From Haloarchaeobius sp. FL176 (GTDB lineage Archaea; Halobacteriota; Halobacteria; Halobacteriales; Natrialbaceae): a stretch of DNA of 64,000 bases. Positions 33,508 to 40,599 of the stretch are shown here, in pieces (position 1 is the first letter of the stretch; each line of letters starts with the position of its first letter). Made by a program: the position numbers and the translations under genes. Location of the stretch: assembly GCF_024609245.1 (NCBI RefSeq), contig NZ_JANJYH010000005.1:1-64000 (forward strand), read 5' to 3'. The notes below the pieces were generated by a model. That model worked only from the letters and a program-made list of their open reading frames with translations. It was not told the DNA's origin and ran no database searches.

Positions 33508-34026
33508 CTACGCCGAGTCCAACACGTCCGCTGCCGGCGTCCGACGCCCGCAGCTCGGACAGAACCCCCAGTCCGAACGGATCTCGTCGCCACAGTCACA
33601 GAAGACTCGCCGCGACGCTTTCTCACCACAGTTCGGACAGTACACGTGGTCGTCGTCGAGCGCCTCGCCGCACTGTCCGCAGTCCCGGTCGACATCCGCC
33701 GTCTCCGGCGTCGCCGTCGATTCGTCCGACACCGACGCACGCCCCGGCCCCGGCTCCGCCCCCTCGAACTGAAGGTTCACGTTTACGTCCTGTTGGTGCG
33801 TGCGCATGTGATACGCCACACGCTCGTCCACGAGATTCGTCACCCGGTCAGCCAGGAACCCGTCCAGCGTGTCGGTCGAACCGTCCGACGACCCACCCGA
33901 CGGCTCCGCGAGCTCGTCTTCGAGGTACGCGCGGAGCGCCTCCCGAACGAGCTGGCTCTTCGACTCCTCGCGCGCCTCCAGACGCTCGACCAGCTCGTCG
34001 TCCGCGCGCACGGTAATCTTACTCAT
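33508..34026 (-). CDS. cdrL: CdrL: ribbon-helix-helix protein with zinc ribbons
   Basis: The 172-residue protein starts at ATG 34026. An N-terminal RHH domain (MSKITVRADDELVERLEARE then ESKSQLVREALRAYLEDEL) is followed by a polar linker, a helical stretch (DTLDGFLADRVTNLVDERVAYHMRTHQ) and a C-terminal part with four Cys pairs: CGQC, CPNC, CDCG and CPSC, two zinc ribbons. This is the long companion of CdrS encoded upstream of it in haloarchaea. CdrL is reported to act on the cdrS-ftsZ2 promoter; the motif cluster lies between the two genes here. Confidence 0.85.
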   Translation of the reverse strand: MSKITVRADDELVERLEAREESKSQLVREALRAYLEDELAEPSGGSSDGSTDTLDGFLADRVTNLVDERVAYHMRTHQQDVNVNLQFEGAEPGPGRASVSDESTATPETADVDRDCGQCGEALDDDHVYCPNCGEKASRRVFCDCGDEIRSDWGFCPSCGRRTPAADVLDSA

Positions 34027-34160
34027 ATCCGCTTCGCACACAGTTCTATGCGCCAACTATTTCAATCTATCTGCCACGTCTGACACTGGTCGTACGGCAC
34101 ACCGTCAGGACCGCGAATGATAACCCTTAAATCGTACTCGGTGACTACGTGAGAGTGCGC

Positions 34161-34234
34161 CCGCCCTTAGCTCAGACTGGTAGAGCAGTCGACTGTAGAT
34201 CGACTTGCCCCCCGTTCAAATCGGGGAGGGCGGA
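34161..34234 (+). tRNA. tRNA-Tyr (GUA)
   Basis: The 74 nt fold into a normal cloverleaf: acceptor CCGCCCT with AGGGCGG, anticodon stem GTCGA with TCGAC around loop CTGTAGA (anticodon GTA), and T arm CCCCG-TTCAAAT-CGGGG. The discriminator is A and no CCA is encoded. The first pair is C1-G72, the identity pair of archaeal and eukaryal tRNA-Tyr, which confirms the call. A TATA-like cttaaat lies about 33 nt upstream. No intron is visible. Confidence 0.95.
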
Positions 34235-34899
34235 TTCGAAATTAAGGAGGGGGCGACGCCCTCTGCCGGGTTCAACACCCGTCTTCTTCCGTGTTCTCAG
34301 AATAGAGCGGTAGCGCCGTTTACGGGGTGGGCTGCGTGAGCGCAGACCGCTTCGGCATCACCACCGACGAGCTGCGCTATCGCAAGCGCGCGAAACCGAA
34401 GCCGACCACGGCGCGCGAGTTCCGGTGTGACGAGTGCGGCGCGCGCTGTACGCGCACCCTCCGCGGCCGGGAGGCCGGTCATCGAAAGGGTTGCTCGCGA
34501 CGACTCCAGCGCCTCGGGAAAGGGAAGCGCGCCCAACCCGCGTCCGACGGAGGTGATGGCGACGATGGCAAGCTCCGCCCAGCCGTCGTCGATGCCGTCC
34601 AGCTCGGTGGTCGCGAGAACCCAGACCACGCCGAGGATCGAGATGATCGGCGCGTGCGAGATACGGAGCCGGATTCCAGCACGCCCGTGAAGCTCCCAAA
34701 GATGTTCACCTGCGGTGCGCTGGTCCCGAGAGTAATTGCGCTCATGATCGGAACCAGAATCACTACTTCAACGCCGATCTGGTTCCGTCCCGTACTACAC
34801 CCGAACCGACGCGAACTAGCACTTCGAGGGGCGCACAGCGAGGAAGCTATGCGAGAGCCGACCGGGCCAGTGTAGCGAGAAAGGTTCCGAAACTCGACG
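34235..34899. other. Decayed region behind tRNA-Tyr with coding remnants
   Basis: No intact gene is convincing in these 665 nt. On the plus strand a frame at about 34327-34500 encodes a zinc-finger-like piece (REFRCDECGARCTRT ... EAGHRKGC). On the minus strand two frames carry pieces of what looks like one membrane protein: MSAITLGTSAPQVNIFGSFTG (from 34744) and, in another frame, RISHAPIISILGVVWVLATT (around 34610-34660), separated by a frameshift. The mixture next to a tRNA is what decayed integrated DNA looks like, but no integrase is visible. Confidence 0.45.
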
Positions 34900-35334
34900 T
34901 TACGGTATCGGCTTTTTGCTGATTATCTGTGACTGCGCGCCGTTCGAAGACGTCCACACGATCTCGAGTATCTCGCCATCAGCCCCAGTGTGCGAGCAGT
35001 AGTCCGCGCCCGTCGAGTTGTTCACGATAACCTCGCCCGCGGTTACGCTAGTGCGGTTCACAACCTGACAGTCGCCGCCTGCCCACGGTCCACTGAGGGA
35101 GAGACGTGTTGCGTCCAGGACGGTCCCGCCGCCGTGGGAGACCGTCACCTCTTGTCGCGGGTCGTTGAAGTCCCACGTGAACTGGTTCTGCGGCGGGCTC
35201 TCCTCGGTCTCACCGATGTTCAGGACGAATGCACCGATGACGGCCGCGAGGATGACCGTTACTGCGACCATCAGAATGACGCCGATGACAGGCGACACGG
35301 CGTCGTCCTCGGTGAGTATCGTTCGTAGTTGCAT
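34900..35334 (-). CDS. Type IV pilin (archaeal Pilin_N family), copy C
   Basis: The 144-residue protein begins MQLRTILTEDDAVSPVIGVI: a short charged leader followed by the conserved SPVIGVILMV helix of archaeal type IV pilins and archaellin-like proteins, processed by PibD. The hydrophobic helix runs to about residue 40 (AAVIGAFVLNIG), then PPQNQFTWDF and the secreted part with VTVSHGGGTVLDA and two cysteines (C89, C112) that may form a disulfide. It lies 59 nt beyond the tandem pair of close homologues on the same strand and is more diverged from them. Confidence 0.88.
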   Translation of the reverse strand: MQLRTILTEDDAVSPVIGVILMVAVTVILAAVIGAFVLNIGETEESPPQNQFTWDFNDPRQEVTVSHGGGTVLDATRLSLSGPWAGGDCQVVNRTSVTAGEVIVNNSTGADYCSHTGADGEILEIVWTSSNGAQSQIISKKPIP

Positions 35335-35393
35335 GTGTCTCTGGTCGGTGTCGTGTACGAAAAAACGGGTTCGCGGTAGTTAATTCCCAGGCG

Positions 35394-35858
35394 TTACGGG
35401 ACCGTCGACTCGGCGACGATCTGGCTGTTCTCGCCAGAAGACGAGGTCCAGGTCAACGTCAGCGTCTTGCCCGAGTTCGCGCCGTGCGTACACATGTCCT
35501 TCCCGTTCGTCGAGTTGACGATAGTTTCCCCGGCGCTCAGACCTTTTTCGGTCGACAGATAACAGGTTTCATTGTTATCAGACAGCTCCGTGCTGGTGTT
35601 CTCCCATGCACTGCCGAAGTCGAGCTGGCTGGCGTCGAGCGAGCCACCGCCGCCATGAGAGACAGTCACGTTCTCACCCGTAGAGTTATACTCGAAGCTG
35701 AACTGATTCTGCGGTGCCGTTTCCTGGTTCCCGCCGATGTTCAGCACGAACGCACCGATGACGGCCGCGAGAATGACTGTGATCGCGACCATAAGGATCA
35801 CGCCGATAACCGGCGAGACCGCGTCGTCGTCCGTGAACAGTTGCTTGAGGTCCATCAT
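35394..35858 (-). CDS. Type IV pilin, tandem copy B
   Basis: The 154-residue protein begins MMDLKQLFTDDDAVSPVIGV and is identical to copy A over its first 52 residues (to the QNQF motif). The secreted parts differ more (SFEYNSTGENVTVSHGGGGSLDASQLDFGSAW) but share the frame GLSAGETIV ... SGKTLTLTWTSSSGENSQIV. Two cysteines occur (ETCYLS, DMCTHG). Copies A and B lie 6 nt apart and clearly arose by duplication followed by divergence of the exposed part, as expected for surface pili. Pilin for adhesion or biofilm is likely. Confidence 0.9.
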   Translation of the reverse strand: MMDLKQLFTDDDAVSPVIGVILMVAITVILAAVIGAFVLNIGGNQETAPQNQFSFEYNSTGENVTVSHGGGGSLDASQLDFGSAWENTSTELSDNNETCYLSTEKGLSAGETIVNSTNGKDMCTHGANSGKTLTLTWTSSSGENSQIVAESTVP

Positions 35859-35864
35859 TGTGTA

Positions 35865-36323
35865 TCAGGGCACCGTGGAGTCAGCGACGATCTGGCTGTT
35901 CTCGCCAGAGTTGGACGTCCACGTGATTTCGAGCGTCTCGCCGGAATCAGCACCCGGGTCGCACGGCGTGCGGGTGTCGTCGTCAGCGTCGTTGTCAACG
36001 ATCGTATCGCCGGCAGACAGTCCGCTTGTGGAGTGGAGGTTGCACTCAGGTCCGGTCGCAGAAGCGTTGTCCCAGCCGTTGCCGAGGCTGAGCTGGGTCG
36101 CGTCAAGCGTGCCACCGCCGCCGTGCGACACGGTCACGTTGCCCGTGCTATTGTACTGGAAGTCGAACTGGTTCTGCGGTGCCGTTTCCTGATTCCCACC
36201 GATGTTCAGGACGAATGCCCCGATCACTGCGGCGAGAATGACCGTAATCGCGACCATCAGGATGACCCCGATGACCGGCGACACGGCGTCGTCGTCTGTG
36301 AAGAGTTGCTTGAGATCCATCAT
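35865..36323 (-). CDS. Type IV pilin, tandem copy A
   Basis: The 152-residue protein starts at the first of two ATG codons (36323, MMDLKQLFTD). It shares the leader, helix and QNQF motif with copy B, then VTVSHGGGGTLDATQLSLG and a C-terminal SGETLEITWTSNSGENSQIV. Two cysteines (PECNLH, TPCDPG) match the pattern in the other copies. The AT-rich stretch upstream (36324-36345, attgtgctattatccc) should contain the promoter for the three-gene pilin set. No pilus assembly ATPase (PilB/PilC) is in the window. Confidence 0.9.
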   Translation of the reverse strand: MMDLKQLFTDDDAVSPVIGVILMVAITVILAAVIGAFVLNIGGNQETAPQNQFDFQYNSTGNVTVSHGGGGTLDATQLSLGNGWDNASATGPECNLHSTSGLSAGDTIVDNDADDDTRTPCDPGADSGETLEITWTSNSGENSQIVADSTVP

Positions 36324-36739
36324 TGTGCTATTATCCCACACCTGACGAGGCTCCACCGTCGCGTCCCAGCGCGACGTCCGCCTTGTCGGTGTTACCTGAC
36401 CCACACCGAGGACACGTAATAAACCCATCGGCCCATGACGGGTTTCGGACTATAACCGGTCGTTACAAACCGCTTTCAGGGGGTGCTTGGGGTCGGTCAA
36501 GCCCCCATTGAAATCCGCATAGACAGTTTAAAACTCCAAGAATACCATGATTATCATACCTGAAATCGACACCACCACTTTAAGGTCAAAATTATAGTAC
36601 TTCTTCACCACCGGCCAACAGGGTTATGTACAATTATTATTCACCACGGTCGTCAGTGCTCGCGCGCGCTCCAGCTCGTAGAACGGTGAGACGGGGCTGA
36701 CACCCCAGTCCGCCCCGTCTTGATGTGGGATACAAGGTC
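36324..36739. other. AT-rich intergenic region upstream of pilins
   Basis: The 416 nt contain the pilin promoter near 36325-36340 and a markedly AT-rich middle (36510-36640: agtttaaaactccaagaata, ttatagtacttcttc, acaattattattcacc). No frame longer than about 20 codons is plausible. The composition differs sharply from the rest of the window, which fits an accessory or recently acquired segment. Confidence 0.5.
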
Positions 36740-36931
36740 ATGATGGACCTTGCAGACCCGGACGCGGGTACGTCCGGTACCGGAACCAACACCGGGGTCG
36801 TAGTTAAAGATGTCCGAGCAACTTCACCGGGCGACAATACCTCTCACACGGTTACGTTCACGACCAGCAGTGAGACGATTCTGACCGTGAGTATCGTGGC
36901 TGTCCCGCTGGAAAGCTCGTGCTCTGTCTAG
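36740..36931 (+). CDS. Short orphan ORF, unknown (possible gene fragment)
   Basis: ATG 36740 opens 63 codons (MMDLADPDAGTSGTGTNTGV ...) ending TAG at 36929-36931. The product is Thr/Ser-rich and reads as beta strands (TVTFTTSSETILTVSIVAVP), like the end of a larger secreted or structural domain. Codon use is less GC-biased than that of neighbours. It overlaps the convergent membrane gene by 4 nt at the stop. It may be a real small gene or the 3' remnant of a longer one. Confidence 0.4.
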   Translation: MMDLADPDAGTSGTGTNTGVVVKDVRATSPGDNTSHTVTFTTSSETILTVSIVAVPLESSCSV

Positions 36932-37128
36932 ACGAGACGCGCGACTGCGACGCCGAGGCCGGCAACGAGCGCGGCCATCGACGCCTGGAGTGCGACGCCG
37001 AGGAGGGGCGCACCACCGACCAGCGAGAGCGTCGCGGCGGTCGCGAACACCAGCGCGACGGCGAGGTGGAACGTGAGCGTCAGTGTGGGGACGTTCCACC
37101 CGATGTCGATGTCGGGCACCTGCTGCAT
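36928..37128 (-). CDS. Small two-helix membrane protein
   Basis: The 66-residue protein starts at ATG 37128 (MQQVPDIDIGWNVPTLTLTF). It has two hydrophobic helices, LTFHLAVALVFATAATLSLVGG (about 17-38) and LLGVALQASMAALVAGLGVAVARLV at the C-terminus. The start follows from family-like codon use; a GTG five codons upstream is the alternative. Function unknown. It marks the return to normal GC-rich composition after the pilin segment. Confidence 0.6.
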   Translation of the reverse strand: MQQVPDIDIGWNVPTLTLTFHLAVALVFATAATLSLVGGAPLLGVALQASMAALVAGLGVAVARLV

Positions 37129-37194
37129 ACCGACCCTTCGCACCGGAGCGCCAAAAACGAGAGTGCGGCGGCACCGCGGCCGTACGCGTCGGGG

Positions 37195-37650
37195 TCAGTT
37201 CCGCGTGTACACGACGACGGTGTTCGCCACCATGTCGCCGACCCGCTTGTTCTGGTCGTTGGTGTACGCGGCGACGATGCCGACGATGTAGAAGCCCGGG
37301 AGGATGTCGACGATACGGAGCAAGTTTCGTATTACGGCCGCACCCCAGCTGATGTCGGAACCATACTCGTTCACGACGACGATGCCACGCAGAGACTTCC
37401 CGGGGGTCTGACCGGAGTAGCCCTCGCAGATGATCTGGTAGAGCGGCAGGACGACGGGCAGCCCGAACTGGACGGCGAGCAGGGCCCCACCGATGCCGGC
37501 GAGGCTCCCGTCGCCGACGACGATGCCGCCGAGGTACCCGAGCCCGCCGACGACGATGGCCACGAGGAGGCTGTCGAGGAGCAGTGCTTCGAATCGTCGG
37601 TCCAGGACGCCAGCGTACTTGTCGATGTCTGGGGTGGGATAGCGTTCCAT
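37195..37650 (-). CDS. RDD family membrane protein
   Basis: The 151-residue protein starts at ATG 37650 (MERYPTPDIDKYAGVLDRRF). It has the RDD pattern: RRFEALLLDSLLVAIVVGGLGYLGG (first helix with R and D), a second helix (LLAVQFGLPVVLPLYQIICEGYSGQTPGKSLRGIVVV) with the characteristic GQTPGKSLRGI, and a late RIVDILPGFYIVGIVAAYTNDQNKRVGDMVANTVVV. RDD proteins are small integral membrane proteins, some linked to ion exchange, others unknown. Monocistronic. Confidence 0.88.
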   Translation of the reverse strand: MERYPTPDIDKYAGVLDRRFEALLLDSLLVAIVVGGLGYLGGIVVGDGSLAGIGGALLAVQFGLPVVLPLYQIICEGYSGQTPGKSLRGIVVVNEYGSDISWGAAVIRNLLRIVDILPGFYIVGIVAAYTNDQNKRVGDMVANTVVVYTRN

Positions 37651-37764
37651 GGCCACACTGTCAAAAAACCACTATTTAACCTTGGGTTAAATCGTCGGGA
37701 ACTGAGTTGCGGTTTAGCTTCGAGAGGCACAGGAGTTAGGCCGGTGGGTCCGGACAGTACGGGT

Positions 37765-38187
37765 ATGACGACGGAGCTCACGGACATCGAGACGGTCCAC
37801 GAGAAGCGGTCGTGGCTGTTCACCGCGCGGGACCCCTACGGGGAGCCGGAGGAGGTCATCCTGGTGCCCTGCGAGGAAGGGGTCGAAGCGTGGGTGAACC
37901 GGTGTACACACGAGGCACAGAAGCTCGACCGCGGGTTCGGCGCGGCGATGCGGGACGGCCAGATCATCTGCCCGAAGCACGGGTCGATGTTCGACAGCTG
38001 CTCGGGCTACTGCGACAACGGTGAGGCCGCGGAGACGACGCTCGTGTCGGTGGACGTGACGGTCGAGGACGGGACGGTGTACCTCGAGGACTCGACCTAC
38101 GAGTTCGGCCACGAGGGCGGCGCGGACGACGACGGCGACGACGATGACGACGACATGCCGAGTTCGACCTCCCACATCGGACTGTAA
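37765..38187 (+). CDS. Rieske [2Fe-2S] ferredoxin
   Basis: The 140-residue protein starts at ATG 37765 (MTTELTDIETVHEKRSWLFT). The Rieske ligands are RCTHE (C47, H49) and ICPKHGSMFD (C69, H72), with the usual spacing of about 20. Two extra cysteines follow (SCSGYC). No membrane helix or oxygenase domain is present, so it is a soluble electron carrier, perhaps for an oxygenase or nitrite-reductase-like partner. The C-terminus is a run of aspartates (DDDGDDDDDD) plus a short tail, an extreme halophilic feature. The stop codon lies in a GTAAGAC motif. Confidence 0.88.
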   Translation: MTTELTDIETVHEKRSWLFTARDPYGEPEEVILVPCEEGVEAWVNRCTHEAQKLDRGFGAAMRDGQIICPKHGSMFDSCSGYCDNGEAAETTLVSVDVTVEDGTVYLEDSTYEFGHEGGADDDGDDDDDDMPSSTSHIGL

Positions 38188-38198
38188 GACACCCGTCT
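38184..38198 (+). promoter_or_regulatory. 15-nt copy of the cdrS operator-like motif
   Basis: GTAAGACACCCGTCT matches 33400-33414 exactly. Here it begins with the stop codon of the Rieske gene and lies 53-67 nt before the GTG of the HAD gene that leads the cobalamin operon. Whether it is a binding site or chance is not known. Confidence 0.35.
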
Positions 38199-38250
38199 GG
38201 AGGCCCGCCGGACCGCGTCGTTCAAGTAGACTTGGGCTAGTCTCAGGGTA

Positions 38251-38880
38251 GTGGCAGTCTCGTTCGACCTGTTCGGGACGCTGGTCGAGCGCGTCGATTC
38301 CGGGGGCGACGACCCGGCGGCGCGCGTCGCGGCCGAGCTAGCGGCCCGCGACGTTGCGGTCCCGGACGACTGGGCCGACGCCTATCGTGAGAGACACATC
38401 GACGCGCCGGAGGGCGCGGAGGTCCCACTCCCGGCGCACGTCTCCGCGGCGTTGTCGAGTCGCGGCGTCGAGACGCCGAACAACGCGGCCCGCCGGGCAG
38501 TCGTCGCCGCGTTCGACCCCGACGTCCGGACACGTCCAGGCGCGGTCGACGCGGTCGCGGCCGCCCGCGAAGTCGGCCCGGTCGCGCTCTGTTCGAACTG
38601 TTCGGTGCCGGAGCTCGTCGGCCGGACGCTCGTCCGGTCAGAACTCTCGCGGGGCGACTTCGGGACGGTCGTGAGCAGCGTCGGCTGCGGGTGGCGCAAG
38701 CCCGCCGCCGAGATGTTCGAGACGACGGCGACCCGACTCGGCGTCGACCCCGCCGAGGTCGTCCACGTCGGGGACGACCCCCGGACCGACGGCGGTATCG
38801 AAGCACTCGGCGGGCGGTTCGTCGACGTCGCCGACGTACCCCTGACCGAACTCTCCGACGAACTGGGGTGGACCGGATGA
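38251..38880 (+). CDS. HAD family phosphatase leading the cobalamin operon
   Basis: The 209-residue protein starts at GTG 38251 and has HAD motifs SFDLFGTLVERVD (4-16), CSNCSVPELV (about 113, motif II with S), WRKPAAEMF (motif III lysine, about 148) and VHVGDDPRTDGG (motif IV, about 169). The helical cap follows motif I. It is the first gene of a run of five overlapping or close cobalamin genes, so it may dephosphorylate adenosylcobalamin-5'-phosphate or alpha-ribazole phosphate, a step for which no gene is otherwise present here. That role is inference. Confidence 0.85.
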   Translation: MAVSFDLFGTLVERVDSGGDDPAARVAAELAARDVAVPDDWADAYRERHIDAPEGAEVPLPAHVSAALSSRGVETPNNAARRAVVAAFDPDVRTRPGAVDAVAAAREVGPVALCSNCSVPELVGRTLVRSELSRGDFGTVVSSVGCGWRKPAAEMFETTATRLGVDPAEVVHVGDDPRTDGGIEALGGRFVDVADVPLTELSDELGWTG

Positions 38881-38926
38881 CGGCGGCGCAGTACCGACGC
38901 AAGCTGCCGGGGTGGTCGACGTGCCG

Positions 38927-39823
38927 ATGACGGCAACTGCGGCGGTCGCAGTCGCGGTCGGTCTCGAACTCCTCGTCGGCGAACCGCCGAACCGGTTCCA
39001 CCCGGTCGCGTGGTTCGGCCGGCTGGTCGCGCCCGTCGACCGCGTGTGGAACCATCCTCGGCTCGTCGGCGTCCTCGCGACGCTCTCGCTTCCGATGCTC
39101 GCCGCGGGGACCGTCGCGGGCGTCGTCTGGCTCTCGTCCCAGGTCGACCCCCGGGCAGGCGCGGTCGTCGCCGGGGTCGCACTGGCGGCCACGACGAGCC
39201 TCCGGATGCTCGTCGCCGAGTCGTTGCGTGTGGTTCGACTCTCGACCGAAGACGTCGCGGCAGCGCGGGAGTCGCTGTGCTCGCTCGCGGGACGGGACGC
39301 CGGTGACCTCTCCCCGGGGCTGCTCCGGAGCGCCGCGGTCGAGAGCGCCGCGGAGAACCTCGCCGATGGGTTCATCGCGCCGCTCGCAGCCTTCGCCGTC
39401 CTTGCACCGTTCTCGCTCACACTGGCGGCGGCGGGAGCGGCCTGGGTCAAGGCGGTGAACACGCTGGACTCGATGCTCGGCTATCGCTCGAAGCCGGTCG
39501 GCTGGGCGAGCGCGCGTCTCGACGACCTCGTGATGTGGCTCCCGGCACGGCTCACCGCACTGCTGCTCGCGCAGGTCGCCGGCCGGCCCCGGGCGCTGCT
39601 GCTTGCGCGACAGTGGCTCCGCGAGGTCCCGTCACCGAACTCGGGCTGGCCGATGGGCACCCTCGCGGCCGCACTGGCGGTCAGACTCGAGAAGCCGGGG
39701 GTGTACGTGCTCAACGCCGGCGCGTCGTACCCGTCACCACGGACGGCCCAGCGCGGTGTCTTACAGGTGGCCTCGTCGGGCGTCGTCGCGACGATCCTCG
39801 CGGGGGTGGTCGCGTGGCTCTGA
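38927..39823 (+). CDS. cbiB: Adenosylcobinamide-phosphate synthase CbiB
   Basis: The 298-residue membrane protein opens VAVAVGLELLVGEPPNRFHPVAWFGRL, the CbiB/CobD N-terminal signature. Several helices follow, then ESAAENLADGFIAPL (about 135-149) and VKAVNTLDSMLGYRS (about 165-179), both strongly conserved, and GWPMGTLAAALAVRLEKPG near the end. It joins aminopropanol phosphate (from CobD product) to adenosylcobyric acid. ATG 38927 is chosen; a GTG at 38912 would add five residues. It overlaps cobS by 10 nt. Confidence 0.92.
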   Translation: MTATAAVAVAVGLELLVGEPPNRFHPVAWFGRLVAPVDRVWNHPRLVGVLATLSLPMLAAGTVAGVVWLSSQVDPRAGAVVAGVALAATTSLRMLVAESLRVVRLSTEDVAAARESLCSLAGRDAGDLSPGLLRSAAVESAAENLADGFIAPLAAFAVLAPFSLTLAAAGAAWVKAVNTLDSMLGYRSKPVGWASARLDDLVMWLPARLTALLLAQVAGRPRALLLARQWLREVPSPNSGWPMGTLAAALAVRLEKPGVYVLNAGASYPSPRTAQRGVLQVASSGVVATILAGVVAWL

Positions 39824-40599
39824 GCGCGCTACGGGGCGCGGTCGGCTTCCTCACGCGGATTCCGGTCGGGCACGACGAGCGCGCGTGGACGGCGTTCAGC
39901 GCGTCGCCCGTCGCGGCCGTTCCCGTGGGCTATCTCGTGGGTGCGTGCCTCGCGCTGCCGTTCGTCGCCGGCGCGAGCGCGCCCGTCGCCGTGCCCGCAA
40001 CCGTCGTCGCCTTCGCGTATCTGGTCGCGACCTACGGCCTCACCGGCATCACCCACCTCGACGGCGTCGCGGACTGCGGCGACGCGGTCGTCGTCCACGG
40101 CGACACCGAGCGTCGCCGCGAGGTGCTGAAGGACACGACGACGGGCGTCGGCGCGGTCGCGGCCGTCGCGCTCGTCGTCGTCGCGCTCGCGCTGGCTGCC
40201 GTCGCAGTAGCCGGGCTCGCCGTCGGGGAAGCGGTCGCCGTCGTGGTCGCCAGCGAGGTCGGCGCGAAGGCGGCGATGGCGACGCTCGCGGCGGTCGCGG
40301 ACCCGCCCCACGACGGTCTCGGGAGCGCGCTGGCCGACGGCTCGGGCGTCGTCGGCGTCGTGTTCGCACTCGTCCTCGCACTGCCGGTCGTTGCCCTCGG
40401 CTGGTGGGCCAGGGGTGATGTCTCCGGACTCCTCGCTGCCGTTACCCCCGTCGTCACCGGAGTCCTCGTCGCCGCCGTCGCGGTGTCGTGGGCGCGGAGC
40501 CGGCTCGGCGGCGTCTCCGGCGACGTGTTCGGCGCGACGAACGAGCTCGCCCGGCTCGTCGGGCTCCACGTGGGGGTGATCGCGTGGACGCTCTCGTGA
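39814..40599 (+). CDS. cobS: Adenosylcobinamide-GDP ribazoletransferase (cobalamin synthase) CobS
   Basis: The 261-residue membrane protein starts at GTG 39814 (ALSALRGAVGFLTRIPVGHDE) inside the end of cbiB. The catalytic loop THLDGVADCGDAVVVHGDTERRREVLKDTTTGVGAV (about 76-111) carries the family DGxxDxxDA-like motif. About six hydrophobic helices follow (for example VALVVVALALAAVAVAGLAV). The enzyme couples adenosylcobinamide-GDP with alpha-ribazole (phosphate). It overlaps cobY by 16 nt. Confidence 0.92.
   Translation: MALSALRGAVGFLTRIPVGHDERAWTAFSASPVAAVPVGYLVGACLALPFVAGASAPVAVPATVVAFAYLVATYGLTGITHLDGVADCGDAVVVHGDTERRREVLKDTTTGVGAVAAVALVVVALALAAVAVAGLAVGEAVAVVVASEVGAKAAMATLAAVADPPHDGLGSALADGSGVVGVVFALVLALPVVALGWWARGDVSGLLAAVTPVVTGVLVAAVAVSWARSRLGGVSGDVFGATNELARLVGLHVGVIAWTLS

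Noticed and set aside
35394-36323. CRISPR-like repeat structure
   Set aside because: The repetition comes from two homologous pilin genes with coding continuity, not from regularly spaced short repeats. No CRISPR array was seen in the window.
38877-38930. 17-codon ORF overlapping the HAD stop as ATGA
   Set aside because: It is too short, lacks a hydrophobic or conserved pattern and is better explained as the spacer between the HAD gene and cbiB.
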